Source: Lactobacillus selangorensis
GTDB lineage: Bacteria > Bacillota > Bacilli > Lactobacillales > Lactobacillaceae
Assembly: GCF_001437205.1 (NCBI RefSeq)
Contig: NZ_JQAZ01000004.1
Coordinates: 62,001-126,000 of the forward strand
DNA: 64,000 nt
Reading direction: 5' to 3'
The notes beneath the pieces are model-generated. The model was not told where the DNA came from, ran no database searches, and saw only the letters and a program-made list of their open reading frames with translations. Made by a program: the position numbers and the translations under genes. Shown piece by piece: positions 23,578 to 32,526 of the stretch (position 1 is its first letter; each line of letters begins with the position of its first letter).

Positions 23578-24525
23578 TTATGAGAATGTGCCCCATGAGC
23601 TAGTACGCTTTCCCCCAGAGCTTTCGCCAGATGCAAGGTAGCCGTAACCGTCGCTTCTAGGCTGGCGTAACCAAACATATCCGTCATGGTGTGAGAACGC
23701 ATCATACTTAATGGAAGCGCCGGATTGAAGTGTACCGATTAGCTTAGATGAAATCTTGGCGCCCCACCGCAAATTGATTGGCTGATTCAGCTTGAAGCTT
23801 CCGCTTTCGTTATACCAGCGGTCGCCGAGCGAATCGGTAAAGCCGGTAAGCTTTGAAACGGGGGTATCAGGCTTAGAAGGTGTGCTTGGTTGAACTGGTG
23901 TAGATCCGCCGTTTTTCTTTGCATACTTATCCCATGCGCTTTCGTCCCCATAGAATACGTCGAAATCTAATGGGCCGTCCCAGCCGCCTAACCGGCCAGA
24001 GCTCGTGTACTGGAACATTGCGGCTGACTTCCAATATTTGAGAGCCCCATACAGATCACGCGGTGCATAGCCGTAAACTGGGTTGTAGTTGTTGTACTGT
24101 GCGATCCATAAACCGTAGTTAGCACCAGCTACCGTTGACCAATCATAAGCGTTCTCATCACTCAACCCGAGATAAATCAGCGGACGGACACCAGTTTTAG
24201 CGGACACATAGTCTAGCCACGTTTTAGCCCATGTCGCACCATTCTTGACCGCTGGGGCTTCATAATCAAGCACCAGAATCGCCTTCCCGATCCAGCCTTG
24301 AACTGCTGAAATGAAATAATCAGCTTCTTGCTTTGAATCTCCACCGGAAGCGAAATGATAAAGACCAATTCGCTTGCCACCAGCTAACGCACCGTTAATT
24401 TGCCCAGCACAAGCAGGATTGACGTAATTCGTTCCTTCTGTGGCTTTTGAAATTACGAAATCGGCAGAGATTTTGGCGGTCATCATTCCAGCCTGATATG
24501 AAGCAACATCAATTCCGTTCATCAT
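23578..24525 (-). CDS. Endolysin: GH25 muramidase with C-terminal SH3b domain
   Basis: Cleaves the glycan backbone of peptidoglycan at the end of the lytic cycle. 315 residues. GH25 catalytic domain about 1-195 (GIDVASYQ with its catalytic Asp, VISKATEGTNYVNP, LVLDYEAP with the acidic pair, LDFDVFYGD), a Pro/Ser/Thr linker (about 205-225) and an SH3_5-type wall-binding domain (about 235-310). No signal peptide, so export depends on the holin. It overlaps the holin gene by 17 bases. SD AAGGAGG. Confidence 0.94.
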   Translation of the reverse strand: MMNGIDVASYQAGMMTAKISADFVISKATEGTNYVNPACAGQINGALAGGKRIGLYHFASGGDSKQEADYFISAVQGWIGKAILVLDYEAPAVKNGATWAKTWLDYVSAKTGVRPLIYLGLSDENAYDWSTVAGANYGLWIAQYNNYNPVYGYAPRDLYGALKYWKSAAMFQYTSSGRLGGWDGPLDFDVFYGDESAWDKYAKKNGGSTPVQPSTPSKPDTPVSKLTGFTDSLGDRWYNESGSFKLNQPINLRWGAKISSKLIGTLQSGASIKYDAFSHHDGYVWLRQPRSDGYGYLASGESSGGKRTSSWGTFS

Positions 24526-24997
24526 TTTTGCCCTCCTTCTTAATATCGTCTACCTTCTTATTTAAAGAACTTAATTCCTGATGCGTTTTGGATTGGTCGT
24601 TCTGGTCGGCCGCTTCCTTCAACTTCTCGACGTTATCAGTAATGAAGCTAGGAATTGGAAGCCCCATGACACCAAGATTTTCCACAATTGAAAGTGTGTA
24701 CTGTGCGGCATAAAAGATCACTAGCGCAGATCCCACAGCATCGAACTGGATCGCATCTAGGAACGGGTAGACTGTTACCACGATCATCAAGATTGAAACG
24801 TGCTTGAACAATCCTTTAAGACCGACACTTGAATCCAGCTTCGTTCGCGCGTTAGGAAACACCGACTTGAACGTGCCAGTGCAAATGTCGATGATCCAAG
24901 CCCACGCGAACCAAAGTACGATTGGCTGGTCAACCATTGCGCGAAAACTATTCCAAAGTAAAAGCCACAGGTGATCCTGCGGCGGTAAATTCATCAT
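24509..24997 (-). CDS. Phage holin (TcdE/phi-LC3-like, Phage_holin_4 family)
   Basis: 162 residues with three or four hydrophobic segments (about 22-38, 58-78, 82-104) and the family pattern WIIDICTGTFKSVF and DSSVGLKGLFKH. Soluble charged C-terminus. It forms the membrane lesion that lets the endolysin reach the wall. Paired with the endolysin gene directly downstream. Confidence 0.9.
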   Translation of the reverse strand: MMNLPPQDHLWLLLWNSFRAMVDQPIVLWFAWAWIIDICTGTFKSVFPNARTKLDSSVGLKGLFKHVSILMIVVTVYPFLDAIQFDAVGSALVIFYAAQYTLSIVENLGVMGLPIPSFITDNVEKLKEAADQNDQSKTHQELSSLNKKVDDIKKEGKNDERN

Positions 24998-25037
24998 TTA
25001 AAACACTCCTTTTTTCGTCTCATTTTGCTCGCCCCGA

Positions 25038-25664
25038 TCAATTGCTTTCGATAAAGCCGTTGATCTTTTCAGCTAGCCACTTCTGACCTGCGTCGTTTGG
25101 GTGAAGATTATCCACAAGCCACACAGTGCGGTTTCCTCTGAAAACCCCCCAATCCTTATACAAGTTGAGCACGGGTAGATGATACTTAGCACCTAGATCC
25201 TCAATCGCCTTGGTGTAGTCCCCAAAGGTCGCACCGGCGCCGTTTACATAAGTGTCGATATCTTTATTTATACTCGTTTGATCGCTCTCGTCGACGATCC
25301 GCCAATTCGGAGTGACTAAATAGATCTTCAGCTTTGGATTGCTTGCCAGCGCTGACTTAATGACGCCTTCGTATGCGCCATAGAAGGTATCGCCAGTTGT
25401 GTCGCCTAGCTTGCCAAGAGGCTTATTTTGATGGAAATCGTTGTGCCCGCCAAAGATAACTAATTTTTCAGTTTTTGAAAAATCATCATCGGACACACGG
25501 TCGTAGAAGCCCTTGCCGTCACTCGAGTGGACTACGGTCGAGCCAGTGACCGCATCAGCTTGATACGGAATTTGGTTTTGCAGAAAAATCTGGTTTGGAT
25601 ACCGGCATACCGCAGGATTGCTTGTCTTATATCCGGCGGTGATACTATCGCCAAGATAAAAGAT
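25038..25664 (-). pseudogene. SGNH/GDSL esterase domain of the tail protein, beyond an in-frame TGA
   Basis: In the same frame as 25665-26807 and separated from it only by TGA. The whole SGNH set is present: block I LGDSITAGY directly after the stop, block III FGGHNDF, and block V DNLHPNDAG with the Asp/His pair. An internal GTG at 25496 would give a product lacking the GDS serine, so only readthrough (or a repaired stop) would make an active esterase. Such domains in tail proteins usually deacetylate surface polysaccharides. Either a recent nonsense mutation or programmed readthrough. Confidence 0.8.
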
Positions 25665-26807
25665 TCAACTCGCATCAGCAATCTTGCTTGTAGGAATTTG
25701 AAGTGAAACATATTTGCCGGTTTTGAAGGTGCGGTCTTGGTGGACTAAGAGCTTAGCTAGTGTCGTCTGAAAGCCTAGCGCGCCGTTATCCGTGACGCGT
25801 GAGCCCACCTCGATGTTATAGAAGGCCAGCTTGCCCTTATCGGAGTCAGAGAGCGCCATTTCAGTATCGGACTCTAAGAAGAAGTACTGCTTATTTTTGC
25901 CAGTGTGGTCTGGCTTCAAAGTGAGCAAACGTCCGATTTTGCTCGTGACAGAGCCATCGTAATCGACTAAGTAGTACATAAGCCGTACTGGCATGTAGTT
26001 TGTGGACTCATACTCGATGTATCCGCCAAAGGCGTGAATCGCTGTGGACGGGATATGCTGAAGCGCGATGCCTTTGAAATCCGAAGCATGGGGCACATCT
26101 TCGCCGTCTTTGTTGATGTAGATCGTAAGACCCGCGTCAGTCAGCGAGAAGCCGGTCTGCTTCTTAGAAAGCAGATCATAGGTAGCTTGATAATTTTCGC
26201 TTGAGTTACTTTCAGAAAACGCTTGATTATCAAAGAGCACGCGTTCGATGTCACCACCGGAGAGCAAACCAGCGTCATATGAATCATACGTAGCCATCGC
26301 GTTCTGCGAGTCCACCGTGATAGCGATGTTTTCAACTACGGCTTCAGAGTTAGTAGCCAAGTCCTTAGGATCTGATCTGAAATTCAGCCAAACTTCTGGA
26401 AGGAACCCGTTGACAAGCGCAGGTGTCATGACCGCGCTGATGACGAATTGGGCCTTGACATGCGTTCTAGCTTCTGTGAAAGAAAGTGAAATTGGATGTA
26501 CCTGGAGAATCGTACTGTCAGTCTTCTGTGAAAAGTAGCTCACATCAAGCTTAGAGCTGCCAGAGATCTGTGTGATATCGGCGTCAATCGTCACTTTGTC
26601 CCCGATCATAAGGTTATTGATGCTTGGCTCCAGATAAGGCCCACCGGTTTGACCGGCTGAAGCCTTCATCTGGAACCACGAAGCTTGCGGGTCAGGGGCA
26701 TAGATTCCCCGTGACACCATGCTGTCATAGACGGCCTTATCTGGTGTCATCAAGCCCTTTTGCGTTTTAAAACTGTTGAGCGGAATAATTGGCATTGTAT
26801 ACTTCAT
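25665..26807 (-). CDS. Tail/baseplate protein with beta-sandwich domains, ends at TGA before an SGNH domain
   Basis: 380 residues ending at TGA. The N-terminal about 30 residues (MKYTMPIIPLNSFKTQKG) look like an attachment segment. The rest alternates beta-rich stretches that resemble carbohydrate-binding jelly-roll modules (about 60-185 and 225-375). The frame continues for 209 more codons as an SGNH hydrolase if the TGA is read through, giving a 589-residue receptor-modifying tail protein. It follows the GDPD tail protein. Confidence 0.75.
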   Translation of the reverse strand: MKYTMPIIPLNSFKTQKGLMTPDKAVYDSMVSRGIYAPDPQASWFQMKASAGQTGGPYLEPSINNLMIGDKVTIDADITQISGSSKLDVSYFSQKTDSTILQVHPISLSFTEARTHVKAQFVISAVMTPALVNGFLPEVWLNFRSDPKDLATNSEAVVENIAITVDSQNAMATYDSYDAGLLSGGDIERVLFDNQAFSESNSSENYQATYDLLSKKQTGFSLTDAGLTIYINKDGEDVPHASDFKGIALQHIPSTAIHAFGGYIEYESTNYMPVRLMYYLVDYDGSVTSKIGRLLTLKPDHTGKNKQYFFLESDTEMALSDSDKGKLAFYNIEVGSRVTDNGALGFQTTLAKLLVHQDRTFKTGKYVSLQIPTSKIADAS

Positions 26808-26819
26808 CTTTGTACCTCC

Positions 26820-28325
26820 TTAGGCTTGACCGACTTGCATCGGCATCAAGGTGTTATCAGTTTCGATCATACGCACACCCTTCGCGATACAGTCTGCGTA
26901 GGCGTCTGTGGTGTTTACAGACCAAATGTAGAGCGGAATTCCGCTGGCTTGTGCCTTGGCGAAATCTTGGCCACCATTGGCCGTCATCTGCGCGTATGAC
27001 ATCGTGATCATGGCGTTAGTGTACGATGAGGCTTCTGCGATATACGCGTCCATGGAGCCCCACGCGGCCCAGCTAAGCGTGACCTCAGGGTAGAGCGCAT
27101 TGATCTTAGTGCGCGCCTTATCGTCAGACACAGAGAAGAGCGTCTGCCCTAGCATTTTCTGCTTTTTGACCGCATTGACCATGAGCCGGATAATGTCTTC
27201 GTCTTGCCAATTTACCTTGTTGCCGTCGAGGTTGACCCCCATACCCCACTTCTTGCAAGTTTCTAGGAGCTCATCAAGGGTCGGAATCCGAATTGTGTTG
27301 TACGACTTCTTTCCAGCATAGTCCACATCGACCTTCATCGACTTGAGCTGGGCCAAAGTGAAATCGGCCACGTTGCCGGTACCGTCGGTCATACGATCGA
27401 CGGTATCATCGTGCATGATGACGATTTGACTATCAGAGGTCACACGCGGATCGCACTCGATCATACCGTAGCCATAGCGGCCCGCATGGTCGGCGGCCAT
27501 GACGGTGTTTTCAGCCGCGTCCACATAAGACCCGCGGTGGGCGCAGAGAGTCTTCTCTCCGCGATAAAACCACGAGGTAGACCGTGTAAGCCCTACGGTA
27601 CCGGCAATTGGATTGATTGCGGCATTGATTGTAGCGGCCAAGCCGTCTTTTAAATCGTTGAACTGGGAAACCGTGATAATGTTCCCAGATTTTATTTGGT
27701 CTTGAATTCCTTCAAGCTGAATTTTCAACGAATCAAATGTGTTCTGAACCGTAGCATAATTCCCGTTTAAATTCGTGATGACATCTGCAATTTGCTGTTT
27801 CCACTGTGTGATATAGCCTTGAACCGTTGAATCGGCATTCTTATAGATCTCCTCAAGCTTGTCAAAGAGATCTTCAAACGGGGTAATGTAATCTGCGGGA
27901 ATCAATCCACTAATAACTTTATCAGCCATGACTTCCATTGAAAACTCAAGGGTAGCAACGTTCAAGCCGTCACGATAAAGGCGGAAAAAGATTTGCTTAT
28001 ATGATCCAGCAAGCGCAAATGCTGAAGCCGGAAAATCAAAACGGAATTGACCGGATTGTGCATCTAAGATCACGCCATGCTTGGCATCAATAATTCGGTG
28101 TACTCCGTCTGGCATAAGCCCTTCTAGCACAGGATTACAACCCGTTAGGTCAAACGGAGAGCCGTCCCCATGAACTACGTTTACTTGCACTTGACGCATT
28201 TGATTCTCATACTGCCGCGCCTGAACCCATGAGTATTGTGAATCGCTAAAATCAATATCAAATTTCTGCTGGTCATCGACCAAGTTCCGCCGGTCAAGGT
28301 CAACGTTAAAAGTTAAAAGTTCCAT
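26820..28325 (-). CDS. Baseplate (BppU-type) protein fused to a glycerophosphodiester phosphodiesterase domain
   Basis: 501 residues. N-terminus about 1-150 is a BppU-like (DUF2479) baseplate module, then a helical linker (about 155-245). Residues about 262-500 are a GDPD barrel: CAHRGSYVDAAENTV (catalytic His/Arg/Glu), MIECDPRVTSDSQIVIMHDD (metal ligands and second His) and RMTDGTGNVADFTL. Phage GDPD domains probably cut glycerol-phosphate polymers such as teichoic acids, giving receptor binding and local clearing. It sits between the baseplate proteins and the SGNH tail protein. Confidence 0.88.
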   Translation of the reverse strand: MELLTFNVDLDRRNLVDDQQKFDIDFSDSQYSWVQARQYENQMRQVQVNVVHGDGSPFDLTGCNPVLEGLMPDGVHRIIDAKHGVILDAQSGQFRFDFPASAFALAGSYKQIFFRLYRDGLNVATLEFSMEVMADKVISGLIPADYITPFEDLFDKLEEIYKNADSTVQGYITQWKQQIADVITNLNGNYATVQNTFDSLKIQLEGIQDQIKSGNIITVSQFNDLKDGLAATINAAINPIAGTVGLTRSTSWFYRGEKTLCAHRGSYVDAAENTVMAADHAGRYGYGMIECDPRVTSDSQIVIMHDDTVDRMTDGTGNVADFTLAQLKSMKVDVDYAGKKSYNTIRIPTLDELLETCKKWGMGVNLDGNKVNWQDEDIIRLMVNAVKKQKMLGQTLFSVSDDKARTKINALYPEVTLSWAAWGSMDAYIAEASSYTNAMITMSYAQMTANGGQDFAKAQASGIPLYIWSVNTTDAYADCIAKGVRMIETDNTLMPMQVGQA

Positions 28326-28943
28326 TTATGAGATCACCCCTTTGTTTTTCAAAACCTCATTTACAACAGTTTCAATCGTTCCACGGTCGGTTCCCAAGAT
28401 GATTCGAGTGAGCCGGTCGTTAATATCTTTATCAAGCTTGTTTACTTGTTCTTGTGTCTCTTGTGCGATTGCTAAAGCGTTCTGCGCCGTTGATTCAGTG
28501 TTATCAAGAACCATTGTCCGGTTATCTCCAGCAACGGTAAAAGTAATCTTAGCCGCGGTATATCGCTGGCCCGTTTGCTCGTTTATCAGCCCGAAATAGC
28601 CTTCAAAGATCCCAACGTTGGGAAAGAACTCATCGGGTAAACGCAGAACAGCAAGGCCACCTTCTTGAAGGTCGCTTGTCTTGCCGATCCACGATGTGGC
28701 GGTGGAATTATCTTCATTTAAGTGCCCTTCATCGTCAGGAACGCCTGACCGACCTTCAGCAAATGGACGAAATCCTTCGGTGTTCGTTACGCCGATTTGA
28801 TTTTTTTCGTATCTGATTGGAAGTGGTAAATTGCTGTCCCCCTTCCGAACGTTGAAATAGTCCGAAATATCTCTTACTTGGTAACTCGGCTTATATAGAT
28901 CCATAGGAATCACGCGGCCACGATATTTTGAAACATCTTCCAT
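28326..28943 (-). CDS. Baseplate upper protein-like (BppU family)
   Basis: 205 residues. The N-terminal about 125 residues are beta-rich (YQVRDISDYFNVRKGDSNLPL), like the BppU N-terminal domain that joins the baseplate core to receptor-binding proteins, followed by a coiled-coil helix (about 150-180). It lies directly upstream of the GDPD protein, its probable partner. Confidence 0.72.
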   Translation of the reverse strand: MEDVSKYRGRVIPMDLYKPSYQVRDISDYFNVRKGDSNLPLPIRYEKNQIGVTNTEGFRPFAEGRSGVPDDEGHLNEDNSTATSWIGKTSDLQEGGLAVLRLPDEFFPNVGIFEGYFGLINEQTGQRYTAAKITFTVAGDNRTMVLDNTESTAQNALAIAQETQEQVNKLDKDINDRLTRIILGTDRGTIETVVNEVLKNKGVIS

Positions 28944-28955
28944 TTTTATACCTCC

Positions 28956-29432
28956 TTATTTAATCGACCCGTCGTTATACTCATCTCCGCCGGACATACT
29001 TGGTTTGATTAGATTGCCGCTTGAATCGAAATCAACCGCATACCCGACTGACCGGAGAAATCCGGTCAATGCACGGATCATTTGGTCTTGAAGCTCAATA
29101 TCTTTCGCATTCTGCAAAATATTTCTTTCAGCGGCTTCAACGTTCTCTTCTGCCTGCTTGGCCTGATCCATAGCTGCATTGGCCGCGTTCATCGCATCGG
29201 TGGCCATTTGCTGACCTTTCAAGGCTTCTTGCTTTGCATCAGCCGAGAGGTTCTCTGCCATTTCTTGTGCCTTCAGTGCTTCAGATAGTGCCTGACTTTG
29301 AAGCTCCGCAATCTGGGCCATAACTTCACGCACATCTTTCCCATACATTTTGTGCCGCATCGCTTCCGCAAGCTCTTCGGGAGTGTGCGTACCGTCAGGG
29401 AACGGGGTTGGATCATCATAACTAACTGCCAT
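28956..29432 (-). CDS. Coiled-coil tail protein
   Basis: 158 residues from ATG 29432 (SD GGGAG). N-terminal VSYDDPTPFPDGTHTPEELAE, then a long Ala/Gln/Glu helix (about 45-110) predicted to form a coiled coil, and a short C-terminal domain. Many lactobacillus phages have such a small linker protein after the tail lysin. It overlaps the Tal gene end by 11 bases. Confidence 0.7.
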   Translation of the reverse strand: MAVSYDDPTPFPDGTHTPEELAEAMRHKMYGKDVREVMAQIAELQSQALSEALKAQEMAENLSADAKQEALKGQQMATDAMNAANAAMDQAKQAEENVEAAERNILQNAKDIELQDQMIRALTGFLRSVGYAVDFDSSGNLIKPSMSGGDEYNDGSIK

Positions 29433-31761
29433 TGCTTTCACTCCCTTTCTTTTCAAGTGCCGTTAAACGATCTTCGATGCTGGAGAACGAATTGTCATAG
29501 CCCTTGACGTCATCTTCAATTGTGGAAAGACGTTTTTCGGTGTCCTTCCCACTATCGAGAATTCCTTCAACGTCCTTGTACATCTGCGGGACGTCAACGC
29601 CGCCGACTGCCTGCCTGATTGATTCAATAATTGCATCTGTATCAGCAGACCCGTTTCTAATTGAGGAGACCGTCCCAGCAACCGTTGCAATCGTATTTTT
29701 TAGTTTCCCGACCTCGCTAAGTGCGGCTTCGGTTTCGTTCTGGTAGTCAGTCAGCCGAGGTGTTTTATCACCGATCGTGAGCACAGATTTTTGCGGCGCC
29801 AATAGATCAATTTTTTTCGATACCACGGTCAACAATTGTTCAGAAGCCACATACGGATTGATGAACATGTAGCGGTCGTACACCTTAAACCAGTCAAATT
29901 CAGGCAATTCGATTGCTGAAACAGTCCACGAATTTGTCGAAGCCTTTTGGTTCTTGATCCAAGTTTGAGCCGCGGCCATAAGTGCGGTTGGGTCTTTAAT
30001 ATCGTCAAACGTGACGAACCCGTTTATGACTCCGAACTCTTTTTGAAAGTCTGGAATGTCGATGTAGTCTTTACCACCGTTCACATCGGCGACTGTTGTC
30101 TTTGGACGTGGCCCGGAGTTATCAGCAGAGCTTGACGAACTCCCAGAACCACTAGAACCACTGGAATATCCAGACTTAATCGTTGCTTGTGGATCAATCC
30201 AGCAGCCAGCATCACTGAATGAGTTTGCTACCGCGGTGTTGAAATCAATTTTCGTGATTCCAACATGTAGGTGGTCAGTAGTTCTAATGCCGACCACATC
30301 GCCAGTGGAAACCTTTTGGCCCTCGGATACATATATATCCCCCATAGATCCAAACGCTTCCTGATAGACGACACTAAGTCCGTCCCCAGACTTCACAACG
30401 AAATAATAATTTAGCCCTCCCATGTAACCCTTCTGGATCACAGTTCCACCATGGATTGCATGAACCTGACTTCCGGGGTGGTCAACGGAGCCAAAATCCA
30501 GGCCGTCATGGTAGCCGTTCGGACGGAACTCTCCTCCGGCATGAACACCGAATAACTGGCCACCTGTGAAACTGCCTTCCCCAACATCTGGGAAAGGCCA
30601 GCCCCACGAACCGCCAGTTCCGGGCTTATAAATGTTGATATTTAGCGGGCCAGTAAATCGCTTAGATCCAGTCGGGCCCCAGCCACCTGGTGCTGAAATG
30701 TCACTCAACCAATTAGAATCGTTAAACATCGCCAAGAGTTGATCCCAGCCCTTGTTGATATTCGTATACGGAGAAATCGCCCAGAAGTCAAAGGTCGGCT
30801 GAATGTACTGCAATAACCCTGTTGAGGGCGTTCCAGCCGCCGCATTTGAATCCCAATTATTTGTGACGGACTCACTCCCACCGGATTCTTGGTTGATTCG
30901 GTTGATAATCGTTTGCAGTGCGGAATCGCTCAATTCGGTGTTCGTAACCTGCGCAGCAAACTTAATAACCTTGCTCCAGCCGCTGGAATCAGCTTCCGTT
31001 GGCCCAGATAAATCTGTCCCCGATGAACCACCAGAATCCTTATCGATATCAACATCGACTTCGGCACCTAATGGGATCAGCCGCGTAATGACCTTTGAAG
31101 GATCAATCGCAACACTAGCCGACTTCAAGTTTCGTGAAATCGCAATAGGAGTATCGGTCTTGTGGTCAGTTCCGGGGTTCTGGAGGTAATCGAGATAGTT
31201 TTTCCCGTCTTTAAACTCCGTGATGATATAACCCCCGATTGAATCGGTCAGAAGGTTCTTGATCACGTCCGCGGTGGTCGCATAATCGACCTGACGAGAA
31301 GCATCATCTTTTGAATTAGTTACATCGCAATTCCGCAAAACAAACTTCTTGTAATCAGGGACTTGTGCGTTGTGCTCATCAAGGACTTGCTGGAGAAACT
31401 GTTTTGGAGTCGCATTCTTAACTGTGATAAATCGCTGAACGCTGTCAATTAGGTACGATTGAATATCTTCAAAGACATACGTTTGGAGAAACTGCCCCGA
31501 ATCCTTCATTTCTTTTGTCGGCTTTAAAGCGCGACCTCGGAAAATCAGGTAACCTTCGTCATAGACTTCAACATGAGTTTGCATCGGTTTTACATTGTTA
31601 AAAAGAGGGTTATCTTGATTGACAGTTAGGCTTAGATCATTGACTTCTGATTCTTTCAGCGTGAGCGTTCCAGCCGAAACAGACTTGCCGACCAACGGGT
31701 TATGAATCGTATATCCATTCCGCGTGTCGGGCTGGTCATAAGCGATAATCGTATATTTCAA
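29422..31761 (-). CDS. Tail-associated lysin (Tal) with transglycosylase-like and M23 peptidase domains
   Basis: 779 residues. The N-terminal about 240 residues are the baseplate-hub (prophage tail endopeptidase) fold. About 275-370 is an SLT-like segment (INRINQESGGSESVTNNWD, STGLLQYIQPTF). About 385-515 is an M23 metallopeptidase with the zinc ligands in GYHDGLDFGS and DHLHVGI. C-terminal about 540-779 is hub plus coiled coil. It punctures and digests the wall during DNA injection. Its start overlaps the Dit stop (ATGA). Confidence 0.9.
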   Translation of the reverse strand: MKYTIIAYDQPDTRNGYTIHNPLVGKSVSAGTLTLKESEVNDLSLTVNQDNPLFNNVKPMQTHVEVYDEGYLIFRGRALKPTKEMKDSGQFLQTYVFEDIQSYLIDSVQRFITVKNATPKQFLQQVLDEHNAQVPDYKKFVLRNCDVTNSKDDASRQVDYATTADVIKNLLTDSIGGYIITEFKDGKNYLDYLQNPGTDHKTDTPIAISRNLKSASVAIDPSKVITRLIPLGAEVDVDIDKDSGGSSGTDLSGPTEADSSGWSKVIKFAAQVTNTELSDSALQTIINRINQESGGSESVTNNWDSNAAAGTPSTGLLQYIQPTFDFWAISPYTNINKGWDQLLAMFNDSNWLSDISAPGGWGPTGSKRFTGPLNINIYKPGTGGSWGWPFPDVGEGSFTGGQLFGVHAGGEFRPNGYHDGLDFGSVDHPGSQVHAIHGGTVIQKGYMGGLNYYFVVKSGDGLSVVYQEAFGSMGDIYVSEGQKVSTGDVVGIRTTDHLHVGITKIDFNTAVANSFSDAGCWIDPQATIKSGYSSGSSGSGSSSSSADNSGPRPKTTVADVNGGKDYIDIPDFQKEFGVINGFVTFDDIKDPTALMAAAQTWIKNQKASTNSWTVSAIELPEFDWFKVYDRYMFINPYVASEQLLTVVSKKIDLLAPQKSVLTIGDKTPRLTDYQNETEAALSEVGKLKNTIATVAGTVSSIRNGSADTDAIIESIRQAVGGVDVPQMYKDVEGILDSGKDTEKRLSTIEDDVKGYDNSFSSIEDRLTALEKKGSESNGS

Positions 31762-32525
31762 AGGAGCTCCTCCCTTCTAAACTTGAACGCGATTGTCCCG
31801 TTTCCGGTAAGCGAAATTTTGTTGAGCCCCACCTTCAGCACAATTGATGATTTATCAGTCGCGCCGGAATCCAAGTCCATAGAACCGAAGTCGCCCTTGA
31901 TTGTTACCGAACCAGTAACATCAAATGTACATTCGATCGGACGCGATCCGATGTTTTGTAAATCGACTTCTTGAGCGGCTCCAGTCGCGATTGAATAGCT
32001 CACTTTTTGCCAGATCCAGTGATTAAAGTACACATCGTCCCAGACATCAGCACCTTCATCGTGGTCGGTAAAAGCGAACGGGTAACAGTCGAAAACAACC
32101 GAAACCGTGAGCGTGTTGTTATCCGAGCTATCGGTTACGCTAACGCTCTTACACTTCCCGACCCAGTAGTGGACTGGCTCATGAGTATCGACCAAAGCCT
32201 GATTGCCGAGTGGCATAAGCTGGCGCTTAATGTCCTGTTCCAGCCCTTTTCGGGTTTGGTAGGGTTCGGCCAGCTTCAGCATTGAAAATGTGATCTCGCG
32301 GTTTTGGAAAAAACGTTCTCCGTTCAGGGTCGAAAAATCCCGCACACCTTGCATGTACGGGATAGTTTCAACGATTTCGTATTCGTCAGGAGTTGGGGCA
32401 CTCCGATCGTTCAAATAAAGCCCATATTGGCGGCTATCAAAGCCACCGAAAACGAATCCTTCGCGAATGGTTTCTTCTGGTTCAGGTTGATAAGTTGGTT
32501 GTAAATCTCTGAATTCATATCTCAT
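31758..32525 (-). CDS. Distal tail protein (Dit)
   Basis: 255 residues, siphovirus tail component family (Sipho_tail). It forms the ring joining the tail tube to the baseplate. Start ATG 32525 lies right after the tape-measure stop (TAGtATG). Typical segments: VFGGFDSRQYGLYLNDR, DFSTLNGERFFQNREITF and VVFDCYPFAFT. Position between the tape measure gene and Tal fits. Confidence 0.9.
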   Translation of the reverse strand: MRYEFRDLQPTYQPEPEETIREGFVFGGFDSRQYGLYLNDRSAPTPDEYEIVETIPYMQGVRDFSTLNGERFFQNREITFSMLKLAEPYQTRKGLEQDIKRQLMPLGNQALVDTHEPVHYWVGKCKSVSVTDSSDNNTLTVSVVFDCYPFAFTDHDEGADVWDDVYFNHWIWQKVSYSIATGAAQEVDLQNIGSRPIECTFDVTGSVTIKGDFGSMDLDSGATDKSSIVLKVGLNKISLTGNGTIAFKFRREELL

Positions 32526-32526
32526 A

